Of a DNA stretch of 64,000 nucleotides, positions 43,854 to 55,290 are shown piece after piece. A program made the position numbers and the translations under genes. Location: assembly GCF_030272615.1 (NCBI RefSeq), contig NC_081405.1, forward strand, positions 310,201,235 to 310,265,234. Reading direction: 5' to 3'. Under the pieces are notes generated by a model that ran no database searches, had not been told where the DNA came from, and saw only the letters and a list, made by a program, of their open reading frames with translations. This DNA comes from Cryptomeria japonica. Taxonomy: Eukaryota > Streptophyta > Pinopsida > Cupressales > Cupressaceae. How positions within the stretch are numbered: position 1 is the first letter of the stretch; every line of letters starts with the position of its first letter.

Positions 43854-46381
43854 TAATGTAGGAGCATTTCTGGTTCTTGGCAGTTTTGCATCAACCAAAA
43901 AATCATTTACTTTCCTGTTTGTTTTCTACTTCAGTCACGCTTTGCAATTTCAACATTTTGCCGCATTTATCTACCAAACCTTGCAGAGATGGATTTTATA
44001 CATGGACATGTTTATCTGCCTTATCCTATGTTTACAAGATATTTAGATATTTTTTCGGTGAGTTATTGCTTTCGAAATGTGAGACAGATTTCTAACCTGA
44101 ACACTAGAGTCCCCTGGACCTATTTTGTTGATGGAGAATCTTGCTAATCATTTTCTTAGCTTTTAGAACCTAATTGTGTTGCTTCCAGAATTCCTTGGCT
44201 TATGGCCAACCTTTTTCTTAGGTCCACACATCATTCTATGTTGTTTGCAGAGGGATTCATTGAGTGGAGGCCAACCTCATTGTTTTACACGTTAGATATT
44301 TTTCATCAACAATTGTTTACATCTTGGACCAATGCAGATCATCCTTGAGCTATTGATATCATATAACTCACTGTAATCAAGCAGTTAGGCGTGGGAGACT
44401 TATATAAAAGATCAATCTGAAGGTGATGAGGTCCAAAGTTGGCTCTCATTCTTCCTTGAGCCCAAATAGTGTGTTTGAGCATGTTTGTAATCAAGCCTGT
44501 GTGCTAAATTTTACAAGCACACATGTTTTTTATTATGGGAAAAACAGGTTTTGAGGGGACCCAAAACCCATTACAACAGGTTTTGGAGGGACCCAAAACT
44601 CTCATATTTTACCAGGATCTAGAACACGTAGTGCATCGTTGTCATAGAGAATAAACCATGAAAACCAACAACCCAAACATAAATGAGCTGGAAAAAGCCA
44701 TTCAAACACCAAGACTACCATAGGTAGAAAGAACTAGCCAGACACTTAAGATATAATCGATACAAATCATGCTGGCAACACCAACTAGGCTATAGCCTCA
44801 TACTTAAGAGAAAATGACAAGGCCTAGCAAGTACCTTCAACCAAACAACAGGGATGTTCCTGACTCCCTTGACCAAAGACAAAGACTTCAGACAATAAAA
44901 AGCATGACTAGTCCATAACCAAACACAACCACAATCTGAACAGGGCCCTTGAAAACTATCAGCTTCCAACGAGACAAGATAAGACAAGGTACATTAAACA
45001 AGATGACTAGAAACAAAGGGATTTTGAAAGGATTCCCTAACCTTTAAATTTGGGTTTTGTAATGGCTCTCAAAACCACATCAAAGGGTTTTGACATGGTA
45101 CCCTCAACCATCATGAGTTGAAACAAAGGCCTAATCAAGATAGCATCCATACAAACAAGCACCACCACACTATCCAGCTCTATAGGAGAAGATAGAAAAG
45201 AGCTTGAAAGCAAAGATCTAGCAACCAAAAAATCACCTACCTCAAGAGAAAGATCCTCCAAAACAGAAGAGGATGCACCTAGATCTAAGAAAACATTGTC
45301 CCCCATCATCACCACCTCAATAAGAAGCAAAGAGGAGAAGAGAACTATGAGCCGAAACTCAGATCCAAGCCAAACAAGAGCCAAAAGCTCCAAGGCCTCT
45401 GTCCAATTTCTGCCAACAAGAATCACAACCACTATCTCCACCTTAATAGGAAACTGCATATTTCATATACCAATCATCTCAACCTTAATATGATATGAGA
45501 CCACCTCAAAAGGAAATATTGAAAATAAGCCAGATGGCTAAGAAAAGAGTTACAAAAATAGGAGCAAGAGGGTAGACAAGGAAAAAACAAAAATAGGGCA
45601 TAAGGCCCCCTGCAGCCCCACAACCCAAAACCAAGAAGGAGGAAGATCCCACCAAACAAAAACCAAAAGGAAAACAAAAAAATTGAAATCCAAGGCAAAA
45701 CCACCTGGATCCCAAATATCACTACTGTAGCCAAGCATGAACCCTTTCACAACACCCCCTTCCTCAGCCACAAGCATCTCCACAAGAGAAGCAACCATTA
45801 GGCAGACCCACATCCCAAAACAAAAACACCTACCTGTGGGGAAGAAGAAAGAGGGCAAGAGCAACTAGATAAAAAAATTGTTGGCCAAGGAGAGCGACCA
45901 CAAACCTCTAAACCTTCCAAGTAGAGCAGTGTAAAGACAAGGAAGAAACTCACAAACCGCAGAAAGCACAACACAAAAGAAAACAAGTTTCAAGATAGGC
46001 ACATCCCATAGCATCAAGGTATTTCCCCCACACCATCTGCAATTGATAAACATAGACATTGATGCTGACCAAGAAACAAGCCCCGAAAGAGCCAAGGCAT
46101 GGGGAAGAACAAGGTGAAAGAAATGAGTGCCACCATCAGCATCTTCATCCCCTTCATCATCTCCATCTGCAAAAGAAATCCTTGAACTCCTACTCGAACT
46201 CCCGCTCCTGCTCATCCCACTCTTTCGGTGTTCAAGATGGCAGGCCAATTGTATTTGGATTCTTTGATATAATAGTCCAATTATTCATTGCCTCCATCGC
46301 ATCGTGTTCCTTCTATTATGTTTCTTTCGACATGGTTTGATTTTTTCTCTTTGAGGACTTACTCCTACTGTGACTGCACCA
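43854..46381 (+). repeat. 5' LTR of chromovirus A, split by an insertion
   Basis: The parts 43854-44535 and about 46238-46381 align with the two ends of 57190-58018; for instance 'ggttcttggcagttttgcat' with 'agttcttggaaatcttgcat', and 'ctctttgaggacttactc' with 'ctctttgagggcttactc'. The LTR starts TAATG (from TGATG) and ends GCACCA. Confidence 0.8.
44535..46237 (-). mobile_element. Unidentified retroelement inserted in the LTR of chromovirus A
   Basis: This 1.7 kb segment is absent from the other LTR. On the minus strand it ends in 'gggtttt' + 'gggtcccctcaaaacc' and 'tgtttttcccataataaaaa', a tail like those of the units at 16551-18350 and 59795-61560. The complement is T-rich and has a series of open frames (46248-45865, 45864-45550, 45459-45037) without stops for long stretches, but the products are low-complexity and hydrophobic and match nothing I know. 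The 46248 frame starts with a Ser/Arg-rich then acidic stretch ('DGDDEGDEDADGG'). Confidence 0.55.
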
Positions 46382-46383
46382 AG

Positions 46384-46398
46384 TGGTATTAGAGCAAG
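46384..46398 (+). other. Primer binding site of chromovirus A
   Basis: TGGTATTAGAGCAAG starts two bases after the 5' LTR. It differs by one base from TGGTATCAGAGC, the common plant site for initiator methionine tRNA. Confidence 0.85.
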
Positions 46399-46439
46399 TT
46401 TTCGTTCAGAAGATTGCAGAGTTTTGTAGGATTATGGGG

Positions 46440-47240
46440 TGTTGGATTGAGGATCCAGACTATAGCTACAGAGGAATTCCATAAAGATGACCCAAAGAGA
46501 AAATTTTAGAGGTGGTGGATGCACGGAAATGCAGACCCTATTATGATGGAAATGTTAAGAGAAATCGCAACCTGATCGGAAACTATTGAAACACCCTAGA
46601 GAGGAGGATGACATGTTGAAGATGTAAGTGATGATGAAGAGGAAGAGCTGGTGGGAGAAAAAGGAGAAAATCCACTTGTGAAAGATCCTGAAGAAGAGAG
46701 GTTCATAAGAGCCTTGAAAAGAGTGAATACCAGACCACATTTTAACCAACCAGATTATGATGGGAAGTTAGATTCAGATGAATTAATTGATTGAATCGCA
46801 AATATGGAAAAGTATTTTGATTTTGAGAGCACAACTAAAGACAAGAAAGTTAGTTATGCTTGCACTAAGTTGAAAGTGCATGCATCTCTTTGGTGGGAAC
46901 ATTTGTACGTAGATAGACAAAGAAGAGGCAAAGAAAAGATTAAATCTTAGGAGCAGATGGTTAACAAGTTGAAATCAATGTTCATTCCTACTGATTACCA
47001 AATGAATTTGTTCTTGAAGTTGCAGAACTTGAAGCAAAAGGAATCTAGTGTGAAGGAATATACCGAAGCATTCTATAAGTTGACTATCAAATCCAAACAT
47101 ATTGATGATGAGATTGAACAAGTTGCTAGATACTTGAAAGGGTTGTGGATGTTTATGTAGGATGAACTCTATCTAATCAAGTTGCAGAGTGTTGAGGAAG
47201 CTTATCAATATGCCCTGAAAGCAGATTAGAGGGATAAAAT
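46440..47240 (+). pseudogene. Gag of chromovirus A
   Basis: From about 46690 the plus strand reads 'RFIRALKRVNTRPHFNQPDY', 'IANMEKYFDFESTTKDKKV', 'TKLKVHASLWWEHLYVDRQR', then 'MVNKLKSMFIPTDYQMNLFL' and 'VKEYTEAFYKLTIKSKHID', the complete gag core of chromoviruses. Stops lie at about 46793, 46948 and 47158, mainly where Trp is expected. The frame is lost at about 47230 where an unrelated segment (47245-47700) begins. Confidence 0.85.
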
Positions 47241-47244
47241 CACA

Positions 47245-47780
47245 AAATTGGGGACCACCCTTTGGGCTAACTAGCGTAGTTCGGCCGAACTGAGTTTGGT
47301 AGAATTATTTTCATGTTGAGGTGGTGCCCGTTGGTGTAACTGTGGCACCTAGATGGAGCCAAAAGTTCAATAGAACTTACTCAAAATAGTTCAGTCGAAC
47401 TTATTCAAAATAGTTAGGCCAAACTAGCATATGTGTCAGTGATGTGGCAACAAAATCACCATTTTGTCCATATTTCAGACTTTTTACTTCTGCTCTATTT
47501 TTCTTTAGGAAAAATACCTTTTTACAGAGATTAAAAAAAACCTTTTGTACAACTCGAAGTCAAGAATCTGGACATATAATTTTTTTAATATTTTGATTGA
47601 TTTTAATACTTTTCATTTTTCAAACATTGCAAGTAGGTTTTTTAAGTTCAAAAAGAGGTCAATTTAAAATAACAAAATATTAAATGCTATTAAAAGGTTA
47701 AAAAAAAAATTCACTAGATGAGAAAGACATCATGCCTTTGAATGCAATAAGACATAGAAAAGTGGAGTAGCAGCATTGGC
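47245..47780 (+). other. Unexplained segment with repeated agtt...aact palindromes inside gag
   Basis: This interrupts the expected path from gag core to protease. It holds four imperfect copies of agttc-nnnn-gaact: 47278-47291 (agttcggccgaact), 47364-47377, 47388-47401 and 47412-47425. A T-rich part follows. It could be an inserted fragment of another LTR or the diverged gag C-terminal region. Confidence 0.5.
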
Positions 47781-47834
47781 GGAAGAAGAACCTATCAAAT
47801 AAGTTAATAAACTGGAAAATGGAGAATTATTGGT

Positions 47835-48129
47835 GATGAGGAGAGCATTGTGCCACATTGGAGATAATCAGGAGCCCTTGCAGAGGAGGAATTTGATCAA
47901 GACAAGATGTAAAGTAGCCAGTAAGTGTTGTAAAGTTATAATTGATAGTGGTAGGTCAAATAACCTTGTTTCATAGGAGATGGTGAATAAGCTAAAATTA
48001 TAAAGATTGAAGCACCCTAAGCCTTACCAAATAGCATGGACTCGGGATGATCGTGAGATACTAGTAAGTGAACAATCTCTGGTAAAATTGAGAATTGGAT
48101 CTTATCATGATGAAGTTTTATGTGATATA
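47835..48129 (+). pseudogene. Protease of chromovirus A, first part
   Basis: 'RRALCHIGDNQEPLQRRNL' and 'CKVIIDSGRSNNLVS' (about 47925-47970) give the retropepsin entry with an intact DSG. It continues 'MVNKLKL', 'VKLRIGSYHDEVLCDI' and is cut at 48129 by the LINE. The second part resumes at 54242. Confidence 0.8.
48121..48129. repeat. Target duplication of the LINE, left copy
   Basis: tgtgatata matches tgtgatatt at 54242-54250 in 8 of 9 bases. Both lie where the protease gene encodes LCDI. Confidence 0.85.
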
Positions 48130-48135
48130 TTTTTT

Positions 48136-49800
48136 GTTCAATAAAAGTGGAAGACCACTAACTTTATTAATTATATTTTTTATATAATCCTGGTTCAAAG
48201 AGAACTGATAGGAAATAACTAGGCAAAGAAAACCTCCGGTCTTGCTCATAAAAGTCCCAGTGGGAAGATAATATAGCCAATTACATTTGAAGTAGAGAAG
48301 TGAAAATTCCAAACCAGCCCCAATCCATCCCAAAAAACCATAAAGGCCAACAAAGCCAATTACAAAGATAGTACCCAACCCCCAAAAATATGTGAAGCAA
48401 ATACAAAATTACCAAAGAAGAAGCCAAGCAAATGAGCATCAGAAGTGCAGAAACCAAGTACTAGAACCCTCATCTGGAGGGGACAAAGGCTAGGAAGTAG
48501 TTACATTCTAAATATCCGTAGTAACCACTTGTAGAGACACAACTACACTTGGAAGAGACATAACTGCCTTCATCAAATCAAAAAGAACATGTATACCTGA
48601 AAACACATTAATAGCTACAGCCAAAATATCTGGAGAAACATGATCTAAAAAAGCTGCAAGAGCAAACATCGTGTCATCATATAGGTTAGAAATCAAACCA
48701 CCTCTTAAAAGTGAATGTAATTCACAATGTCAGCCACTAGATAGTAGTTTAGACCGAGATACAAAACCACCATAAGGAAAAGCACCAAGCTCAAAATGAT
48801 AAGAAGACAAAGTATTATCCAAATCACAAGCAGAATGAAAAGAGGTATGAAAGTATGCATCCAATAATGCCCGAACTAAAGAAGCATCCAAGAGCATATC
48901 CATTCACACAATAATAAAACGAGAAGCAACTTCAGCAAGGAAAATATTAGTATTCTCCACCAACCACCGTTTGCCCACCACCTTACGAATAGCAATAGAA
49001 AACTCTGAAAAATGAAGTTTAAACAGTTTGCCAAGCTTCTCATCGTCAAAGGCATGAGGATCCTTAAAATCACACTGCTTAACATGCAAAGAAATTCTAT
49101 AACCAGCAGCCTCCATCACAAGAAAACCACAATGAAAAAGAAGACACACAACAGAATGTCGTGAGCATATAAAAAACAATTAAGACATCATTAATAAGGA
49201 AGCTTATCACACAAGCGATCGGGGAATGACCCAAATGTAATAAAAATGATATAAGATCAGAGATCTACATGAGCTAAATCACAGAACATCGTACCAACAA
49301 GCATACGCAGGCCGCCACTTTAGAGGAAAACAATCAATAATCATCATTAATAAGCAAGCATAACCCCCACAGCCATTGAAAGATATTTGTACGAGCCATA
49401 TCCCCAACACCATGCCAAAAATCACACACAAGCCACCACATCAGAGGGCAATAAACATAAGCAATGCCAAATAACAGACGTGGAAGTCGCTACTACTGAG
49501 GATTATAATTACTAAACCATACATATTAACAAAGATGTCGTGCAAGCATTCCAGCACAAACTTTATGCTAATGCAAATAAGAAAAGACAATCAGAACGAC
49601 ACCCCATAACGAATTATCTCAAGACCTAGACACCAGCCAGCACATCCTTTGAAATTATGAACAAGCATGCAAATTTAATATGTTGAAGTAAAACAGCCAA
49701 AGGGCCCCATACACCATCGCACTAGACTGCATACATGTTAACAATTCCAAACAAAATGCAAGGTCGAGGAAAAGCAAAAGAGTATGACCGAAAGGAGATC
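48136..49800 (-). other. 3' untranslated region of the LINE
   Basis: About 1.66 kb follow the RNase H stop on the minus strand. The short frames here do not look like protein. AATAAAG is present close to the 3' end (about 48162), a possible polyadenylation signal before the terminal A run. Confidence 0.55.
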
Positions 49801-50283
49801 TTAATACTTCGAAGGCAAAGGAGGCAGACAACTCTCATCAACATCAAACAAATTTTGGATATTCTCATTTAAAGCCTTATTTTCTAAAAAATCAGTGACA
49901 AAATTAGCCTCTCTATAACAATGAGAGATAGAGGAAGAGTTAAAGAGCTTAATCTGAAACAAAACCTTATCCAACCAATATTGTAAATGCCAAGAATTAC
50001 AAGTTCGATTAGTAACTGCATAAAATATAACTAAATAATCTCCTTCAATCACAACATCTTTAAGATTTAATGAAATTAGTAAATCAAGCCCAACAGATAG
50101 AGCATGAATTTCTACCACATTAATTCTCCCATCAGGAATACACTGATACCTAGCTTTAATAACTCTGGAACTTTCATCAGAATCCACCACCCCAATAGAA
50201 GACTTCCTCAAGTTGCCCCGAGAAGCACCATCAAAATTTAACTTAAATTTGGTTGGGGGGGAGGGGGTGGCGGAGGTAACCAA
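49801..50283 (-). pseudogene. LINE RNase H domain
   Basis: The 160-codon frame has the four acids of RNase H in place: Asp in 'FKLNFDGASRGN', Glu in 'VVEIHALSVGLDLL', Asp in 'DVVIEGDYLVI' and Asp in 'YREANFVTDFLENKA'. It is the C-terminal domain of plant L1-type ORF2 (reverse transcriptase-like family RVT_3). It overlaps the preceding frame by 46 bases in another register, which indicates a frameshift. This is the least damaged LINE domain. Confidence 0.88.
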
Positions 50284-51492
50284 ACCACCTCTTTTCTATT
50301 AGCTGAGGAAAACCTTTTCTTAGAAATAGCTCCTTGAAAACGAAGTAAATGTAAAGACGACCAATGTCTTATGATCCAGCTATCCCAAGAAGTGAAAGTG
50401 CATCTTGAACTCAGACCTTTGTAAATAAAAGCCAAGGAAGATTCACTGATGGATTTCTCAATATAGAAGAGAACATCTGACAATGAGGAAAACTTCTTCC
50501 TAAAAATTCCATTATTCCATTCTAGCCAAATCTTCCAAATCAGAGTAGAAGGGGCAATAATCCACAAACAAGCATAAAAAGAAGATGAACATAAAAGTGG
50601 CCAACCCCTGAAGTGAGACCGAAGATCCCCACATAATATCGTAGACCAATTTAATTTATTAAAAAGCCAATACCAAAATTTTGAAGCAAAATAATGAAGA
50701 AAAAGATGATCAACTGATTCCAAGGAACAACCACACAAAAAACAAGGAAAGACAACAGTGATGCCCAGCCTATCCAACCGCATAATCATCAAAACTCTAT
50801 CTTGGACAGCCAGCGACGCAAAAGCTCCTATCTTTGGAAGGCAGGAAATATGCCAAAATTTCCTAGAGGGCCATACATCCCCCTACAATTTGCAGATAAA
50901 TACTTGTATCCATCTTTAACTGAATACTCCCCAGACTTAGAATGTACCCAAATTAGCTCATCATCAGTCTCAGAATAAACAAGTTGATGCTTACTTAACT
51001 CCTCAACATATGTAGATTTGAGCTCTTGATCAACCAGAAATGACTCTACTAATTTCCATCTGGCAACAGACACAGAACCAGATAAATCCACATAAAAATA
51101 ATCAGCCACAAAAAGTCCCCAAGAAAGTTTCAAATGAGACATAAGAGACAACCAATCTCTAAGACTAGTCAGAGTAGAAAATCCATTCCAAACTTCCTCC
51201 CAGAATGTAGCTTTTGGAACATTATGTACAAGCCAAGATAAACCAGGAAGAATTACATATCTACATTCAAACATGAATTTCCAAATTGCAGAGCCCTTAG
51301 TAAGCGAGGAGGCAGTGAAAATAGCCTCCATGGACAATCTCTTAAGTATTGTGCAAATAAAATAGATGCCCACTTAGAAGAGGGTTGCTTATATAATTTC
51401 CACACTAAGTTAGCTCCTAAAGCCAAATTCTTCTTACTTAAGTCCCTAATCCCCGCACCACCCCTATCCTCCGAAGATAAAACCTTATCCAA
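50238..51492 (-). pseudogene. LINE finger linker region
   Basis: Frames 51492-51253, 51373-50828 and 50792-50238 overlap and together cover the part after the RT palm. 'GAGIRDLSKKNLALGANLVW' is the RT thumb end, 'HSKSGEYSVKDGYKYL' precedes the linker finger, and 'VFPCFLCGCSLESVDHLFLH' is the C-x2-C...H finger known as zf-RVT, followed by 'IWKIWLEWNNGIFR'. Two frameshifts break it. Confidence 0.85.
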
Positions 51493-52702
51493 GCCAGCAA
51501 AGGAATTTGAGCCCCATTATTCATATTCTCATTCCACAAAAAAGATGTCAGAGTTGACTGCAAATTAGTAACTAATTTCTTAGGAGCCTTTAAAATGGAC
51601 ATCAAATAAATAGGAACCGCATTTAAAACAGCCTTAATAAGCACTATCTTCCCTGGCAAGGTAAGCAATTTGTGAGTTCAAGAGAGAATCCTTGATGAAA
51701 CAGAAGCATAGATTCTTTCCCAAAAGTTATGTTTCTCAAAACCAGTAAAAAAAGGAATCCTTAAATACTTACAAGGAAACTAACCAAGAGAAAAACCCCA
51801 AAAGTTAATCAACCTTGATTGCACCAAGGGAGAAACATTAAGAAAAAAACTTAGATTTAGCACTGTTCAACTTCTGACCAGAGAAAGCAGTATAATCTCT
51901 TATAATCCTACTAATAACTTTTGCCTCATTCATAGTGGCATGTCCAAACAATAAAGTATCATCACCAAAAAAGCAAGGAGTGTCTAATAGCCATATTTGG
52001 AATACTAATACCCTTCCAAAGGCCTCTCTCCCTTGTAACCAAAATAGCTCTGCTAAAAGCTTCAGCTAAGATAATAAACAAGAAATGAGAGAAAGGGTCA
52101 CCTTGCTTAAGGCCTCTGGAAGAAGCGAAAAAAGCACACGGGGAGCCATTCAAAATCACACAAAACCTAGCAATAGAAATACATGCATAAATTTATCTCA
52201 CCCACTTGACCCCAAACCCAAACTTTTTAAGAACACATGAGAGAGCTTTCCACCTAACCCTATCATAAGCTTTCATCATATCTAATTTAAGAATCATAGC
52301 GGGAATAGAAAGATGAGTGTTAGAATGTAAAATCTCATGAGCTACAATGGCCCCTTCAACCGTCTCCCTACCCAAAACAAAACCACCCTGCTCACTTGAA
52401 ATAATCTTGGGAATAAGCTTGGCAAGCCTCACAGAGATTGCCTTAGTTATAATCTTATATAATGTATTACATAATGTAATTGGTCGAAAATCAAAAAAAG
52501 ACTGAGGATTCTCTATTTTTGGAATGATGGTAATAAGGGTTGTGTTTAACTCTTTTAGAATGGACCTATTACACCTAGCCTCCTCTAAGACAAGAAGAAG
52601 CTCCTCCTTAAGAAAAGACCAACACTTCTGAAAAAATAGAGCAATAAAACCATCCAGCCCAGGAGCCTTATCAGGAGCCATAGAGAAGACAACCTCCCTC
52701 AC
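51438..52702 (-). pseudogene. LINE reverse transcriptase
   Basis: 'MAPDKAPGLDGFIALFFQKC' starts the domain at 52702. 'FDFRPITLCNTLYKIITKAI', 'SSEQGGFVLGRETVEGAIVA' and 'ILKLDMMKAYDRVRW' (with the first catalytic Asp) follow. 'FASSRGLKQGDPFSHFLF' lies at 52159-51962. The catalytic pair reads FFGDD (about 51975-51955), in a frame shifted from the preceding one. 'HKLLTLPGKIVLIKAVLNAV' at 51668 begins the thumb. A stop/frame change occurs at about 52190, 51960 and 51670. Confidence 0.9.
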
Positions 52703-52906
52703 TTAATGAGTGGAAAAAGGAGCCATTGGCATCTTATTATCCTCTGTAGAAATAAGTTGAGGGATAACCGAAGCAAAGCTATCATCAAAAGTAGAAGTTT
52801 CCTTAGTCAACAAAGATTTAAAAAACTTGACAGCCTCAGCGGAAATATCTTTCTTCTCATAAATAAATACCCCATCAAAATCTTGAATACAATAAATCCT
52901 ACTCCT

Positions 52907-54040
52907 CTAACGTTTTATTTTGGTGGATGAATGAAAAAATTTAGTATTCCTATCTCCTTCAACAAGCCATAGATCCCTAGATTTCTGCCGCCAATAGGTT
53001 TCCTCAAGAGAAAGAACTTCCTCAAGCTGAAAATTTAACAATGTATGCGTAGCAAAGGCAGCATAATCCATGCCAATATTCATAACCACATAATTTAAAG
53101 CTTCAAGATCTTCCTGCATTCTAGATTTCTCAGAAAAAATATTTTTAAAATGCAAGACATTCCAGGACTTAATCTTTTCTTTAATAAAGGAAAGTTTTTT
53201 GACAAAGAGAAACATTCTAGTTCTAGACATAAAAGGGGTCGAGGCCCACCAAGATTCCAAGAGCATCAGAAAAGAAGGATCTTTAAACCGCATAGGCTCA
53301 AATTTAAACAAAGTTTTCCCAAGAGCCCTATCATCTAAAATAGACAACATAATTGGGAAATGATCAGAGCTTGAATTAAGAAAAACCATAGCAACAACAT
53401 CCACATCTGAAGAAATCCAATTATCAGAAATCAAAAACCAGTCAAGTCTTTCAGCAATCTGTGAAAAATATTTATTCATATTTGTCCACGTAAAAGGACC
53501 ATTCAAAGTTTTACAATCCAATAAACAATTGTTCTGAATGAAAGTAGTAAAATCAACCACAATATGTTTATTCAGTAAAATGCCCCCAATTTTATCATCC
53601 TCACAAGAAATAGCATTAAAATATCCACCAAAAATCACAAACTATCCTCGAAGGGGGAAGGAAGCAACAGTTGAAGAATCCCAGAGGGTTCTTTTCCCCA
53701 AGATAAACATTGGACCATAAACATTAAATAACCAAAATTAAATATTAGAAACCCTTCTTTTTACCAACACCAACATACAGAAAGGGGCACATACAACTAG
53801 AGATAATTCAGTAGAAATATAATTCGAAAGAAAAGCTAAAACTCTTGAAGCCCCGGCAAAGGGGGAAACACAAAATTTCCAAGTTTTCCAATTAGAAAAC
53901 AAAAATTCAGCACCCTTCATACTTAATTTAGTTTCTTGCAATATAAGCACATCACACTTCATTAAGTCCAACTGCGACTTAATTAAGTGTCTCTTGTTAG
54001 GGGCATTTAAGCCCCTAACATTCCAAGAAATGACCTTCAT
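52907..54040 (-). pseudogene. LINE endonuclease (APE type)
   Basis: The frame starts with 'MKVISWNVRGLNAPNKR' and 'DVLILQETKLS' (Glu of the active site), as in AP-like endonucleases that nick the target. After a break near 53740-53640 it resumes with 'MIFGGYFNAISCEDDKIGG', where the usual GGDFN reads GGYFN, an Asp to Tyr change at a catalytic position, and then 'SSSDHFPIML' with the SDH triplet intact. The tail 'YWRQKSRDLWLVEGDRNTKF' leads to the RT. Confidence 0.88.
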
Positions 54041-54241
54041 TGTCCTCGAGGGGAGGCAATCTCTCCCCTCTTTTCAATAGAATCATCGAAACCAACTATG
54101 CCAACCCCAATAGATGCCTAAAGACTACATTTGGAAGCAACCGACCTTGTAAAAGGAGGACTAAATATTTTTTTTCCTTTTCACAGAACTAGAGCCCAGG
54201 CTCAAAAGTGTAGACTGAATGCCATCATATATTTCCAATTG

Positions 54242-54460
54242 TGTGATATTATGCCAATGGATATATGTCATATCTTGTTGGGTAGACCTTGGTAGTATGG
54301 TAGACAAGCAATACATGATGGAAGGAAGAACATAACAAACCTTGATGCCCTTGGAGGAGCCTCTTAAGAGTGAAGTTTGTACAAGTGCTAGGATTTTCTG
54401 GTAGACGGAAGGAAATTCCTTGATGGGATGAGACATGAGAATATGTATTTTTATTTAGTT
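54242..54460 (+). pseudogene. Protease of chromovirus A, second part
   Basis: Directly after the LINE the plus strand reads 'CDIMPMDICHILLGRPWQYG', the retropepsin C-terminal block with LLGRPW, and 'AIHDGRKN'. Joined at the target duplication it is continuous with the part ending at 48129. Several stops follow. Confidence 0.85.
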
Positions 54461-54489
54461 CCTAAGAAGACTAAAAATTTAGAGAGTGA

Positions 54490-55290
54490 GGAAGAAAAAT
54501 GAAAAGAGATAAAATAATTGTTGATAGAATATGAAGACATCATTTTAGATAATGGACGTTTTGGAATACCACCTATGAGAAGTATTAGTCATTGCATGGA
54601 CCTAATTCCTAGGGCTAGTTTGCCTAATAAAGAAGCACACTAGATGACACGAGCAGAAAATGAGGAGTTGAATAGACAAGTGCAAGAGTTGTTGAATAAA
54701 GGTTTGATCAAAGAAAGTTTGAGCCCTTGTGTAATTCTAGAAGTATTAGCACCTACGAAGGATGGAGAATGGGGGTTGTGTACTGACTCTAGAGAAATAA
54801 AAAAGATCACAGTGAAGTACCAAATTCCCTTCCTAGGATGGATGACACAATGGATTATTTAAGTGGAGCCAAATATTATAGAAATATAGACTTGAAAAGT
54901 GGATACCATCAGATCATAATCAAAGAAGGAGATGAGTGGAAGATAGCATTCAAGACAAATGAAGGATTGTATGAATTTTTGGTGATGCCCTTTGGACTAA
55001 CTAATGCATCAAGTACTTTCATGAGGTTGATGAAAGAGGTATTGAAGAAGCTCTTTGATGGATTGAAGATTTATCTTGAGAAGGTAAGAAAAATTGTTAA
55101 ATGGCCTACACCAGAAAGCATTGGGGAGGTAAGATCATTTCATGGATTGGCTAGTTTCTACTAGAAGTTCATTAGAAATTTTAGTTCAAATTATAGTCCT
55201 ATGATAAAAACAATGACAGGAGATAGGAAGGATTTCAAGTGGACATTTGGAGAAAATAAGATTTTTGAGTTATTGAAGTAGAAGGTGACA
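54490..55290 (+). pseudogene. Reverse transcriptase of chromovirus A with catalytic deletion
   Basis: 'GIPPMRSISHCMDLIPRASL' and 'ENEELNRQVQELLNKGLIKE' lead into '[20 protein letters not shown]', then '[20 protein letters not shown]' (first catalytic Asp) and '[20 protein letters not shown]'. The sequence then passes from 'FDGLKIYL' directly to '[18 protein letters not shown]' (junction about 55070-55082). The two Asp residues of YLDD and about 70 codons after them are missing. '[10 protein letters not shown]' follows. The RT is therefore dead by an internal deletion. Confidence 0.9.

Larger units (their letters stand above)
48130..54241 (-). mobile_element. LINE (L1-like), near full length, 6.1 kb
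   Basis: The minus strand encodes an ORF2-type protein with endonuclease (54040-52907), reverse transcriptase (52702-51438), finger linker (51492-50238) and RNase H (50283-49801). It ends in a 1.7 kb 3' region and a short A run (48135-48130 on the complement), then the target duplication. No ORF1 is seen; the first ATG of ORF2 lies about 200 bases from the 5' end. Frames are broken about ten times, so it is inactive. It is inserted in the protease gene of chromovirus A in opposite orientation. Confidence 0.9.

Noticed and set aside
45474-45864. Candidate membrane protein from hydrophobic frames
   Set aside because: Several overlapping frames of the same T-rich strand look hydrophobic, which is a composition effect; no frame is favoured.
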